This document shows positions 1-6,685 of a stretch of 7,042 bases of DNA, piece by piece. The position numbers and the translations under genes are program-made. Numbering within the stretch: position 1 is the first letter of the stretch; each line of letters begins with the position of its first letter. The notes beneath the pieces are model-generated. The model searched no databases. It saw only the letters and a program-made list of their open reading frames with translations, and was not told the origin of the DNA. Source of the stretch: Comamonadaceae bacterium (GTDB lineage Bacteria > Pseudomonadota > Gammaproteobacteria > Burkholderiales > Burkholderiaceae); assembly GCA_947455875.1 (NCBI GenBank), contig CANGSD010000062.1:1-7042 (forward strand), read 5' to 3'.

Positions 1-1191
1 CACCTCAACACATGCCCTGTGGGCGTGGCCACACAAGATCCCACTTTGCGCAAAAAGTTTTCTGGCAAACCAGAGCACGTGGTCAATTACTTCTTCTTCA
101 TCGCCGAAGAAGTGCGTCAGATCATGGCGCAGCTGGGCATCCGCAAGTTCGACGACATGATCGGTCGCACCGACCTGTTGGACATGAAAAAAGGGATCGA
201 GCACTGGAAGGCGCGCGGCCTCGATTTCAGCCGCCTGCTGGCCCAGCCCTTGGTGCCGGCCGACGTGCCCCGCTACCAGGTGGCCACGCAAGACCACGGT
301 CTGGAAAAGAGCCTGGACCGTGTCCTGATCGAAAAATCCAAGGCCGCCATCGAAAAGGGCGAGAAGGTGCAGTTCATGGAAAAAGCCATGAACGTGAACC
401 GCTCGGTCGGCGCGATGCTCTCGGGCGCGGTCACGAAGGTGCATCCCACCGGTCTGCCCGATGACACCATCCGCATCCAGCTCGAAGGCACGGGTGGTCA
501 GTCCTTTGGCGCTTTCCTGGCCAGCGGCATCACGCTGTACCTGATTGGCGACGCCAACGACTACACCGGCAAGGGCCTCTCCGGCGGCCGTATCGTCGTG
601 CGCCCCAGCATCGACTTCCGCGGCGAAGCCATGAAGAACATCATCATCGGTAACACCGCGCTGTATGGCGCGACCACCGGTGAAGCGTTTTTCAGCGGCG
701 TGGCCGGCGAGCGTTTCGCAGTGCGTCTGTCGGGCGCCACCACGGTGGTCGAGGGCACAGGCGATCATGGCTGCGAGTACATGACCGGCGGCACCGTCGT
801 CGTCTTGGGCAAGACCGGCCGCAACTTCGCGGCGGGCATGTCCGGCGGTGTGGCCTTCGTTTATGACGAAGACGGTCAGTTCGCTGCACGCTGCAACACC
901 GCCATGGTGTCGCTGGAGAAGGTGCTGCCTGCGGCCGAACAAAAGGCCGCTGCCGCCAAGACCCGCCTGCACGCCGACCAAACCGACGAAGCGATGCTCA
1001 AGCGCCTGCTCGAGGACCACAACCGCTGGACCGGCAGCAAGCGCGCACGCGAGCTCCTGGATCACTGGGATCAGAGCCGCGCCAAGTTCGTGAAGGTCTT
1101 CCCCAACGAATACAAGCGTGCTTTGGCCGAAATGCACCAGCGCGATGTCGCGGCCGCCAGCCAGAGCGCGCCGGCCGTGGCGACGACCTGA
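1..1191 (+). CDS. gltB: Glutamate synthase (NADPH) large subunit, C-terminal part
   Basis: Partial gene, open at the window start; the first in-frame codons read [14 protein letters not shown]. GltB is the large subunit of GOGAT. It hydrolyses glutamine and passes the ammonia to 2-oxoglutarate at an FMN site in the cytoplasm. The Cys at window residue 5 matches the last of the three 3Fe-4S cluster ligands of the family; the other two lie upstream of the window. About 110 residues complete the FMN/synthase domain. From roughly residue 150 to 300 come the glycine-rich repeats of the C-terminal right-handed beta-helix ([44 protein letters not shown]). A helical stretch and an Ala/Ser-rich tail end at TGA 1189-1191. 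Only 396 of about 1,500 expected residues are visible. gltD follows after 39 nt, the usual gltBD operon order. Identification is by recognition of family motifs. Confidence 0.96.
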   Translation, partial: HLNTCPVGVATQDPTLRKKFSGKPEHVVNYFFFIAEEVRQIMAQLGIRKFDDMIGRTDLLDMKKGIEHWKARGLDFSRLLAQPLVPADVPRYQVATQDHGLEKSLDRVLIEKSKAAIEKGEKVQFMEKAMNVNRSVGAMLSGAVTKVHPTGLPDDTIRIQLEGTGGQSFGAFLASGITLYLIGDANDYTGKGLSGGRIVVRPSIDFRGEAMKNIIIGNTALYGATTGEAFFSGVAGERFAVRLSGATTVVEGTGDHGCEYMTGGTVVVLGKTGRNFAAGMSGGVAFVYDEDGQFAARCNTAMVSLEKVLPAAEQKAAAAKTRLHADQTDEAMLKRLLEDHNRWTGSKRARELLDHWDQSRAKFVKVFPNEYKRALAEMHQRDVAAASQSAPAVATT

Positions 1192-1219
1192 CCCAGCCCA
1201 GAAAACGTTCGAGAAATAC

Positions 1220-1223
1220 GGAG
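1220..1223 (+). promoter_or_regulatory. Ribosome binding site of gltD
   Basis: GGAG, 7 nt before the ATG at 1231, in the 39-nt gltB-gltD gap. It supports this start and is the clearest Shine-Dalgarno sequence in the window. Confidence 0.75.
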
Positions 1224-1230
1224 CAACAGC

Positions 1231-2697
1231 ATGGGAAAAATCACCGGCTTCATGGAATTCGAGCGACTCGAAGAGGGCTACAAGCCCGTGCCCGAGCGCG
1301 TCAAGCACTACAAGGAATTCGTCATCGGCCTCGACGACACACAGGCCAAGCAACAGGCCGCGCGCTGCATGGACTGCGGCACGCCCTTTTGCAACAGCGG
1401 CTGCCCCGTCAACAACGTGATCCCGGACTTCAATGACCTGGTGTATCGCGACGATTGGCAAGATGCCTTCACGGTGCTGGACTCCACCAACAACTTCCCC
1501 GAGTTCACCGGCCGCATCTGCCCCGCGCCTTGCGAGGCGGCCTGCACCTTGAACGTGAACGACGACGCGGTGGGCATCAAGTCCCTCGAACACGCCATCA
1601 TCGACCGCGCCTGGGAACATGGCTGGGTCAAGCCGCGTCCCTCCAAGATCAAGACCGGCAAGAAAGTAGCGGTCGTCGGCTCCGGCCCGGCCGGCATGGC
1701 CGCGGCGCAGCAGCTGGCCCGCGTCGGCCACGACGTCACCCTGTTCGAGAAGAACGACCGCGTGGGCGGCCTGCTTCGCTATGGCATCCCCGACTTCAAG
1801 ATGGAGAAGCACCATATTGATCGTCGCGTCGAGCAGATGGTGGCTGAGGGCGTCAAGGTGCGCACCGGCGTGATGATCGGCAAGCTGCCCGCCGACTCCA
1901 AGGTGATCAACTGGGCCCAGGAAACCATCAGTCCCGAGCAACTGCAAAAAGACTTCGACGCGGTGATCCTGACCGGCGGCGCCGAGCAATCGCGTGACCT
2001 GCCGGTGCCGGGCCGCGACCTGGACGGCATCTACTTCGCGATGGAGTTCCTGCCCCAGCAAAACAAGATCAACGCCGGCGACAAGCTCAAGGGCCAGCTG
2101 CGCGCCGACGGCAAGCACGTGATCGTGATCGGCGGTGGCGACACCGGCAGCGACTGCGTGGGCACCAGCAACCGCCATGGCGCCAAGAGCGTGGTGCAGT
2201 TCGAGCTGATGCCCGAGCCGCCCGCCCAGGAAAACAAGGAGATGACCTGGCCCTACTGGCCGTACAAGCTGCGCACCTCCTCGTCGCACGAAGAGGGCTG
2301 CGACCGTGAATTCGCCATCGCCACCAAAGAGTTCATCGGCGACAAAGGCAAGGTCACCGGTCTGAAGACTGTGCGCGTCGAATGGAAGGACGGCAAGATG
2401 GTCGAGGTGTCGGGCACCGAGCAGACCCTGCAGGCCGACATGGTCTTGCTCGCCATGGGCTTCGTCAGCCCGGTGGGCAGCATCCTGGACGCCTTCGGTG
2501 TCGACAAGGACGCCCGCGGCAACGCCCGCGCCAGCACCGATTTCACGGGGGGCTATGCCACGAACGTGCCCAAGGTCTTCGCCGCTGGCGACATGCGCCG
2601 GGGTCAATCCCTGGTGGTCTGGGCGATCCGCGAGGGTCGCCAGGTCGCGCGTTCGGTCGACGAATTCCTCATGGGGTTCAGCGACCTTCCGCGCTAA
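1231..2697 (+). CDS. gltD: Glutamate synthase (NADPH) small subunit
   Basis: A 488-residue protein of normal family length. GltD oxidises NADPH at its FAD and passes electrons through iron-sulfur clusters to GltB. The N-terminal 4Fe-4S region has Cys46, Cys49, Cys54 and Cys58 (CxxCxxxxCxxxC) and a second group at Cys97, Cys101 and Cys105 (CPAPCEAAC). The FAD-binding Rossmann motif GSGPAG is at 150-155, with an acidic residue at Glu173 ending the fold (VTLFEK). The NADPH-binding motif GGGDTG is at 301-306. The C-terminal FAD motif [21 protein letters not shown] spans about 449-469. The ATG at 1231 is supported by GGAG 7 nt upstream and by the usual N-terminus ([12 protein letters not shown]). 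It is probably cotranscribed with gltB; a strong terminator hairpin begins about 60 nt after its stop. Nothing is missing or unusual. Confidence 0.97.
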   Translation: MGKITGFMEFERLEEGYKPVPERVKHYKEFVIGLDDTQAKQQAARCMDCGTPFCNSGCPVNNVIPDFNDLVYRDDWQDAFTVLDSTNNFPEFTGRICPAPCEAACTLNVNDDAVGIKSLEHAIIDRAWEHGWVKPRPSKIKTGKKVAVVGSGPAGMAAAQQLARVGHDVTLFEKNDRVGGLLRYGIPDFKMEKHHIDRRVEQMVAEGVKVRTGVMIGKLPADSKVINWAQETISPEQLQKDFDAVILTGGAEQSRDLPVPGRDLDGIYFAMEFLPQQNKINAGDKLKGQLRADGKHVIVIGGGDTGSDCVGTSNRHGAKSVVQFELMPEPPAQENKEMTWPYWPYKLRTSSSHEEGCDREFAIATKEFIGDKGKVTGLKTVRVEWKDGKMVEVSGTEQTLQADMVLLAMGFVSPVGSILDAFGVDKDARGNARASTDFTGGYATNVPKVFAAGDMRRGQSLVVWAIREGRQVARSVDEFLMGFSDLPR

Positions 2698-2712
2698 ATC
2701 AAGCCCGGTGGC

Positions 2713-2741
2713 TGGGCAGGTTTGTTCGGCCCACGTATCAT
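2713..2741 (+). promoter_or_regulatory. Candidate sigma-70-type promoter for the mla operon
   Basis: TGGGCA at 2713-2718 (4 of 6 to the -35 consensus) and TATCAT at 2736-2741 (5 of 6 to the -10 consensus) are separated by exactly 17 nt. Transcription would begin near 2748, about 11 nt before the terminator hairpin. This is the best match I found in the gltD-mlaF gap, but it is eye-matching only and matches this good can arise by chance. A short inverted repeat (TGGGC 2713-2717, GCCCA 2729-2733) overlaps it. Confidence 0.35.
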
Positions 2742-2758
2742 CGGGTTTTCCCTAGCGC

Positions 2759-2788
2759 AAGGCCGGGCGGGTTCCGGCCTTTTTCTTT
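2759..2788 (+). terminator. Rho-independent terminator after gltBD
   Basis: A perfect 8-bp GC-rich stem (AAGGCCGG at 2759-2766, CCGGCCTT at 2774-2781) has a 7-nt loop and runs into a T-rich tract (TTTTCTTT, 2781-2788). It is the only strong intrinsic terminator I see in the window. It most simply ends the gltBD transcript. It lies only 13 nt before the mlaF start, so it would also sit in the leader of any mla transcript starting upstream of it. Confidence 0.85.
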
Positions 2789-2801
2789 ACTCTGTGCCTC
2801 G

Positions 2802-3620
2802 ATGGCTTTCGACGACGCATCTCCGTTGGTGGAATGCCGAGACCTGCGTTTCGGCTACGGCGAGCGCCCCATCCTCGATGGGGTGAACTTCACCGTGCCC
2901 CGGGGCAAGGTCACGGCCCTCATGGGGGCGTCGGGCGGCGGCAAGACCACGGTCTTGCGGCTGGTGGGCGGGCAGGTGCGCGCCCAGGCCGGTCAACTGC
3001 TGTTTGATGGCCAGGACATCGGCGCGCTCGATCGCGACGGTCTGTATGCCGCGCGTCGGCGTATGGGCATGCTGTTTCAGTTTGGGGCTTTGTTCACCGA
3101 TCTGTCGGTGTTCGACAACGTTGCCTTTCCCTTGCGCGAACACACGGGTCTGTCTGAAGCCCTGGTGCGCGACATCGTGCTGATGAAGCTCAACGCGGTG
3201 GGCCTGCGCGGCGCGCGCGATCTCATGCCCGCCCAGATCTCCGGCGGCATGGCCCGTCGCGTGGCCCTGGCCCGTGCGATCGCGCTCGACCCTGAATTGA
3301 TCATGTACGACGAGCCCTTCGCGGGGCTGGATCCGATCTCTTTGGGCACCTCGGCGCAGCTGATACGGCGCCTGAACGACACCCTGGGCATCACCAGCAT
3401 CGTGGTGTCGCACGACCTCGAAGAAACCTTCCGCATCGCGGACCAGGTCATCATCCTGGCCAATGGCCGTATCGCGGCGCAGGGCACGCCCGCGCAGGTC
3501 ATGGCCTCCGACGATCCGCTGGTGCGCCAGTTCGTGCACGCCCAGCCCGAGGGGCCGGTGCATTTCCATTACCCGGGCCCCAGCGTGGACCAGGATTTCA
3601 GCGCGGGGTTGCGGTCATGA
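2802..3620 (+). CDS. mlaF: Mla phospholipid transport ATP-binding protein MlaF
   Basis: A 272-residue cytoplasmic ABC ATPase that powers the MlaFEDB inner-membrane complex for phospholipid transport between the two membranes. Walker A is GASGGGKTT at 42-50. The Q-loop glutamine is Q93 in LFQFGALF. The signature is ISGGM at 146-150, with Met where most ABC proteins have Gln, as is usual in MlaF. Walker B is LIMYDEP at 166-172 with catalytic E171, the D-loop is AGLDP at 174-178, and the switch histidine is H204. The C-terminal tail (GPVHFHYPGP) extends past the core as in the family. The frame stays open upstream into gltD, but ATG 2802 is the only suitable nearby start and gives the expected N-terminus before the LVECRDLRFGYG strand. 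No Shine-Dalgarno sequence precedes it. The stop overlaps the mlaE start by 4 nt (ATGA). Confidence 0.94.
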   Translation: MAFDDASPLVECRDLRFGYGERPILDGVNFTVPRGKVTALMGASGGGKTTVLRLVGGQVRAQAGQLLFDGQDIGALDRDGLYAARRRMGMLFQFGALFTDLSVFDNVAFPLREHTGLSEALVRDIVLMKLNAVGLRGARDLMPAQISGGMARRVALARAIALDPELIMYDEPFAGLDPISLGTSAQLIRRLNDTLGITSIVVSHDLEETFRIADQVIILANGRIAAQGTPAQVMASDDPLVRQFVHAQPEGPVHFHYPGPSVDQDFSAGLRS

Positions 3621-4396
3621 GCAATCCTCTCTCGCGCCTGGGCCTGGGCACGCGCACCAAGCTGGCCGACCTCGGCCGCGGCGCGCGCCTGTTCCTGCGC
3701 CTGGTGCAACTGGCCGGCCCCAGCCTGCGTCGCTTTGGTCTGGTGCGTGACCAGGTGCATTTCCTGGGCAATTACTCGCTGGCCATCATCGGCGTGTCGG
3801 GCCTGTTCGTCGGCTTCGTGCTGGGTCTGCAGGGCTACTACACGCTGCAACGCTATGGGTCTTCCGAGGCGCTGGGCCTGCTGGTGGCCCTGAGCCTGGT
3901 GCGCGAGCTGGGCCCGGTGATCACCGCCTTGCTGTTTGCGGGCCGCGCCGGCACCTCGCTCACCGCCGAGATCGGCCTCATGAAGGCCGGCGAGCAACTG
4001 TCCGCGATGGAGATGATGGCGGTCGACCCAGTGCGCCGCATCCTGGCGCCGCGCTTCTGGGGTGGCCTGATCGCCATGCCCCTGCTGGCTGCTGTGTTTA
4101 GCGCCGTCGGTATCCTCGGCGGCTATGTGGTGGGCGTGCTGATGATCGGCATCGACCCTGGCGCCTTCTGGAGCCAGATGCAAGGCGGCGTCGATGTCTG
4201 GAAGGATGTGGGCAACGGCATCGTCAAGAGCCTGGTGTTCGGCGTCACCGTCACCTTCATCGCGCTGTTTCAGGGCTTTGAGGCCCAGCCCACACCCGAG
4301 GGCGTGTCGCGCGCCACGACGCGCACGGTGGTGGTGGCATCGCTCGCGGTCCTCGCGCTGGACTTCGTGCTGACGGCCCTGATGTTCAGTATATGA
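3617..4396 (+). CDS. mlaE: Mla phospholipid transport permease MlaE
   Basis: A 259-residue integral inner-membrane permease of the MlaE family and the membrane partner of MlaF and MlaD. An amphipathic N-terminal region of about 45 residues is followed by hydrophobic segments at roughly 54-74, 86-107, 151-175, 202-221 and 238-258. Family motifs are clear: SLVRELGPVITALLFAGRAG (93-112), the following TSLTAEIGLMKAGEQL stretch, and MEMMAVDPVR (131-140), which lies in the cytoplasmic region expected to contact the ATPase. The start overlaps the mlaF stop as ATGA, and GGGG at 3605-3608 lies 8 nt upstream, so translation is probably coupled. Length is close to E. coli MlaE. It is the last gene before a 121-nt gap, the only sizeable gap inside the operon. 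Confidence 0.95.
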   Translation: MSNPLSRLGLGTRTKLADLGRGARLFLRLVQLAGPSLRRFGLVRDQVHFLGNYSLAIIGVSGLFVGFVLGLQGYYTLQRYGSSEALGLLVALSLVRELGPVITALLFAGRAGTSLTAEIGLMKAGEQLSAMEMMAVDPVRRILAPRFWGGLIAMPLLAAVFSAVGILGGYVVGVLMIGIDPGAFWSQMQGGVDVWKDVGNGIVKSLVFGVTVTFIALFQGFEAQPTPEGVSRATTRTVVVASLAVLALDFVLTALMFSI

Positions 4397-4400
4397 AGAA

Positions 4401-4490
4401 TCCCCCCCGAAGCGGCCTGCGGCCGCCTCCCCCCAGGGGGCGCCGCCAGCGGCCCGGCGGAGCCGGTTCCGCGGCGGCCACTGGGCTGGA
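4401..4490 (+). repeat. GC-rich palindromic intergenic element, REP-like
   Basis: This fills most of the 121-nt mlaE-mlaD gap (4397-4517). The first 80 nt contain only 11 A/T bases (about 86% GC). Nested inverted repeats are visible: GCGGCC 4412-4417 with GGCCGC 4421-4426 (3-nt loop); a C-run at 4429-4434 against a G-run at 4436-4440; CCGCC 4443-4447 with GGCGG 4456-4460; and a longer-range pair, GGCCGCC 4421-4427 with GGCGGCC 4473-4479. There is no T-run, so it does not look like an intrinsic terminator. From memory it resembles high-copy intergenic palindromes common in Comamonadaceae genomes; only one copy is in this window, so repetition cannot be shown here. Ends are approximate and the strand is nominal. 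Confidence 0.65.
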
Positions 4491-4517
4491 TGCGTGGACA
4501 AAGACGAGAGTTTGAAT

Positions 4518-5009
4518 ATGGAAAAGTCAAAAAATGATGTGTGGGTCGGTCTCTTCGTGCTCCTGGGCGCGCTGGCCATCCTGTTTCTGGCCCTGCAATC
4601 GGCCAACCTGCTGTCCCTGAACTTCCAGTCCACCTACCAGGTGGTGGCCAAGTTCGACAACATTGGCGGTCTCAAGCCCCGGGCGGCGGTCAAGGGCTCG
4701 GGCGTGGTGGTCGGGCGGGTCGAGTCCATCACCTTTGACGACAAGAGCTTCCAGGCGCGCGTGACCCTGGCCTTGCAATCCCAATACGCCTTTCCCAAAG
4801 ACAGTTCGCTCAAAATCCTCACCAGCGGTCTGCTCGGCGAGCAATACATCGGCATCGAGCCGGGCGCCGGCGACCAGAATTTGAAGCAGGGCGATACGAT
4901 TTCCAGCACCCAATCGGCCGTTGTGCTGGAGAATCTGATCAGCCAGTTCCTCTACAGCAAGGCCGAAGACAGCGGCAACACCAGCAAGACCTCGGGCCAA
5001 AGAAAATGA
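4518..5009 (+). CDS. mlaD: Mla substrate-binding MCE protein MlaD
   Basis: A 163-residue inner-membrane-anchored periplasmic protein. In characterised systems MlaD forms a hexameric ring on MlaE that passes phospholipid between MlaC and the permease. A single N-terminal membrane segment (about 9-29, VWVGLFVLLGALAILFLAL) is followed by the MCE domain, about 38-115 (YQVVAKFDNIGGLKPRAAVK, GVVVGRVESI, LTSGLLGEQYIGIEPG). A helical segment follows (VVLENLISQFLYSK, 135-148), then a polar tail. ATG 4518 is preferred because AGACGAGAG ends 7 nt upstream and MEKSKNDVWVGLFV is the usual N-terminus. An in-frame GTG at 4494 would add eight residues. It is somewhat shorter than E. coli MlaD, mostly at the C-terminus. 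The stop overlaps the mlaA start as ATGA. Confidence 0.95.
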   Translation: MEKSKNDVWVGLFVLLGALAILFLALQSANLLSLNFQSTYQVVAKFDNIGGLKPRAAVKGSGVVVGRVESITFDDKSFQARVTLALQSQYAFPKDSSLKILTSGLLGEQYIGIEPGAGDQNLKQGDTISSTQSAVVLENLISQFLYSKAEDSGNTSKTSGQRK

Positions 5010-5713
5010 CACATTCCCTCGCTGCCTCTCGTGTGCAGCGCCTCCTGCTGGTGGCGCTGCTGGGGTTGACCCTGGCCGGATGTGCCGTCGGTCCAGACAA
5101 ACGCGACCCCTTCGAGAACTTCAACCGAGGGGTGATGCGGTTCAACGACGAAGTCGACACCGCCGTCCTCAAGCCCGTGGCCACGGCCTACCAGGAGACC
5201 CTACCGTCGCCGGCGCGTAAGGCGGTCAGCAACGTCTTTTCCAATCTGGGGGACGTCTGGTCGACGGCTAACAGCCTGATGCAGCTGAAGATTCCTCAGG
5301 CGGCCGAGGGTCTGATGCGTGTGAGCATCAACACGGTGTTCGGCCTCTATGGCGTTCTGGACATTGCCTCCGAGATGGGCTTGGAGCGGCATCGCGAGGA
5401 CTTCGGCCAGACCCTGGGGTACTGGGGCGTGCCCGCCGGTCCCTATGTGGTCTTGCCCCTGCTCGGTCCGTCGACCGCGCGCGATGCGGGCGCCTTCCTG
5501 GTCGACCGGCGTGCCGACCTGTTGCGCGAACTCGATCCGTCCAGCACCCGCAACAGTCTGTTCGCCTTGCGGCTGGTCGACATCCGTGCGTCCTTGCTGG
5601 GGACGGGCCGATTGCTCGACGAAATGGCTCTGGACCGCTACACCTTCGTGCGCGAGGCCTATCTGCAGCGACGGCGGGCCGAGATCTTCGAAGAAAAGAA
5701 AGAGAACCGATGA
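5006..5713 (+). CDS. mlaA: Outer-membrane lipoprotein MlaA (VacJ)
   Basis: A 235-residue VacJ-family lipoprotein. MlaA sits in the outer membrane, takes phospholipid from the outer leaflet and hands it to MlaC. The N-terminus has an Arg, a hydrophobic stretch (LLLVALLGLTL) and a lipobox LAGC ending at Cys26. Position +2 is Ala, not Asp, consistent with export to the outer membrane. Family signatures are DPFENFNRGVMRFND (34-48), VFGLYGVLDIASEMG (111-125) and YWGVPAGPYVVLPLLGPS (139-156). The C-terminus is highly charged (RRRAEIFEEKKENR). The start overlaps the mlaD stop and the stop overlaps the mlaC start, both as ATGA. In E. coli the gene lies apart from mlaFEDCB; its place between mlaD and mlaC here fits the arrangement I know from betaproteobacteria. 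Confidence 0.95.
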   Translation: MTHSLAASRVQRLLLVALLGLTLAGCAVGPDKRDPFENFNRGVMRFNDEVDTAVLKPVATAYQETLPSPARKAVSNVFSNLGDVWSTANSLMQLKIPQAAEGLMRVSINTVFGLYGVLDIASEMGLERHREDFGQTLGYWGVPAGPYVVLPLLGPSTARDAGAFLVDRRADLLRELDPSSTRNSLFALRLVDIRASLLGTGRLLDEMALDRYTFVREAYLQRRRAEIFEEKKENR

Positions 5714-6363
5714 TCCAACGACGCATCCTGGGCCATTGGGCAGCCAGCCTGTGCGCGGCGGGTCTGCTTGCGGTGGGGGCTCCCGCTGCCCACGCCGCCG
5801 ACGAAGCCCCCGATGCGCTCATTCGTCGGCTGTCCGAGCAGACCTTGTCCGCCATCAAGGCCGATCCCGCATTGCGCGGTGGCGACATCCAGCGCGTCAT
5901 CGCCCTGGTGGACGCGCGCATCATGCCCAACGTCAATTTCCAGCGCATGACGGCGCAGGCGGTGGGCCCAGCCTGGCGTCAAGCCAGCCCCGAGCAGCGC
6001 AGGCGCCTGCAGGAAGAATTCAAGACCTTGCTAGTGCGCACCTACGCCGGTGCCCTGTGGCAGGTCAGTGACGAGACCATCGTGGTGCGCCCCCTGCGCG
6101 CCGCAGCCGAAGACACCGAGGTACTGGTGCGCACCGAGATCCGTGGTCGTGGCGATCCGATCCAACTCGATTACCGCCTTGAGAAAACCCCCGGCGATGG
6201 CGCGGGCTGGAAGATCTACAACCTGAACGTGCTGGGCGTGTGGCTGGTCGAAACCTACCGCAGCCAGTTCGCCCAGGAGATCAACGCCAAGGGCATCGAC
6301 GGTCTGATTGCCACCCTGGCCGAGCGCAATCGCGCCAACAGCGCCCGAACCAGCCGCGGCTAA
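5710..6363 (+). CDS. mlaC: Periplasmic phospholipid carrier MlaC
   Basis: A 217-residue secreted protein of the MlaC/Ttg2D family that shuttles phospholipid across the periplasm between MlaA and MlaD. The signal peptide has basic residues (RR at 4-5), a hydrophobic core (about 11-24) and an AHA-A cleavage site after about residue 29. Family motifs are MPNVNFQRMTAQAVGPAW (72-89), SPEQRRRLQEEFKTLLVRTY (93-112), the strand region ETIVVRPL (122-129), and the C-terminal NLNVLGVWLVETYRSQF (171-187), in which the VxxVxLVxxYRxxF-like pattern is typical. ATG 5710 overlaps the mlaA stop by 4 nt, with a purine-rich stretch (AAAGAGAA) just upstream as a possible ribosome binding site. It ends in TAA 6361-6363, 6 nt before mlaB. 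Complete and of usual length. Confidence 0.95.
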   Translation: MIQRRILGHWAASLCAAGLLAVGAPAAHAADEAPDALIRRLSEQTLSAIKADPALRGGDIQRVIALVDARIMPNVNFQRMTAQAVGPAWRQASPEQRRRLQEEFKTLLVRTYAGALWQVSDETIVVRPLRAAAEDTEVLVRTEIRGRGDPIQLDYRLEKTPGDGAGWKIYNLNVLGVWLVETYRSQFAQEINAKGIDGLIATLAERNRANSARTSRG

Positions 6364-6385
6364 AGCGCCATGGCCGCCCTGGTTC
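6347..6385 (+). promoter_or_regulatory. Inverted repeat spanning the mlaC stop and mlaB start
   Basis: GAACCAG (6347-6353) is the exact reverse complement of CTGGTTC (6379-6385). Inside it, GCGGC (6356-6360) pairs with GCCGC (6373-6377) across a small internal loop (2 nt and 1 nt). The 12-nt loop is TAAAGCGCCATG, holding both the mlaC stop and the mlaB start. It may influence coupling of mlaB to mlaC translation. Chance inverted repeats are common in GC-rich coding DNA, so function is unproven. Confidence 0.35.
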
Positions 6386-6660
6386 TGCCCCATGTCTTGA
6401 GTCACGCCGAGGCGGCTGGTTGCGCCCGCATGTTGGCCCAGACGATCACTGCCAGCGGCGAGCGTCTGGCGATGGTCGATGCCTCGGCCCTCGAGCATTT
6501 CGACTCCTCGGCGCTGGCGGTGTTGCTCGATGCGCGGCGCGAGGCGCTGGCCCGTGGGATGGCTTTTGCTGTCACTGGCATGCCCGCGCGCCTGCGTGCC
6601 TTGGCAGCCCTGTATGGCGTCGATGGCCTGATGCCCGACCCGCAGGCGGCCACCGCCTAA
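6370..6660 (+). CDS. mlaB: STAS-domain protein MlaB of the Mla transporter
   Basis: A 96-residue soluble STAS-domain protein, almost the same length as E. coli MlaB (97). MlaB binds MlaF on the cytoplasmic side and is needed for assembly and activity of MlaFEDB. The core STAS pattern is visible: strand LAMVDASALEHFDSSALAVL (33-52), with the conserved DSS at 45-47 at the start of the key helix where E. coli MlaB has a threonine, then the helix LLDARREALARG and strand MAFAVTG. The C-terminal MPARLRALAALYGVDGLMP matches STAS proteins of this operon. The start is 6 nt after the mlaC stop, with no strong Shine-Dalgarno sequence, so translation is probably coupled. STAS proteins are divergent; the name rests mainly on gene context plus this core. 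Confidence 0.9.
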   Translation: MAALVLPHVLSHAEAAGCARMLAQTITASGERLAMVDASALEHFDSSALAVLLDARREALARGMAFAVTGMPARLRALAALYGVDGLMPDPQAATA

Positions 6661-6661
6661 A

Positions 6662-6685
6662 ATGGCGGGTTCTCATGCCCGCCAT
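6662..6685 (+). promoter_or_regulatory. Perfect hairpin with a start codon in its loop
   Basis: ATGGCGGG (6662-6669) and CCCGCCAT (6678-6685) are exact reverse complements, giving an 8-bp stem, six of its pairs G-C, and an 8-nt loop TTCTCATG. The loop contains the ATG (6675-6677) of the downstream ABC ATPase gene. The 5' arm holds GGCGGG, the only purine-rich candidate ribosome binding site, so pairing would hide it. The arm begins 2 nt after the mlaB stop, so a ribosome ending mlaB would disrupt it. No T-run follows, so it is not a terminator. Confidence 0.5.

Noticed and set aside
146..150. MlaF signature motif reads SGGM instead of SGGQ (numbers are MlaF residues; DNA about 3237-3251)
   Set aside because: Met at this position is usual in MlaF-type ATPases, and all other catalytic motifs are intact, so it is not a defect.
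12..464. A 150-codon + strand frame overlapping the start of the visible gltB
   Set aside because: It is Arg/His/Gly-rich, out of frame with the clear GltB iron-sulfur and FMN-domain sequence, and has no family resemblance.
2382..2801. Possible 140-residue N-terminal extension of MlaF reading back into gltD
   Set aside because: The frame is open upstream, but it overlaps the conserved end of gltD, passes through the terminator hairpin, and has no MlaF-like sequence. ATG 2802 gives the family N-terminus.
4429..4440. C-run followed by G-run as a possible terminator inside the mla operon
   Set aside because: No T-tract follows and the loop would be too small without opening pairs. It is better explained as part of the palindromic element.
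2787..4633. Long minus-strand open frames opposite mlaF and mlaE (2787-3569 and 3569-4633)
   Set aside because: Their translations are His/Gln/Ala/Arg-rich low-complexity sequence typical of frames opposite GC-rich genes, with no domain motifs. The + strand genes are unambiguous.
5685..5694. Ten-base palindrome TCTTCGAAGA near the end of mlaA
   Set aside because: It is short, wholly inside coding sequence and has no flanking regulatory context. Such palindromes are expected by chance.
5349..6071. A 240-codon + strand frame crossing the mlaA-mlaC boundary
   Set aside because: It is out of frame with two well-supported genes and its product is Arg/Pro/Ser-rich without recognisable motifs, so it is a compositional shadow.
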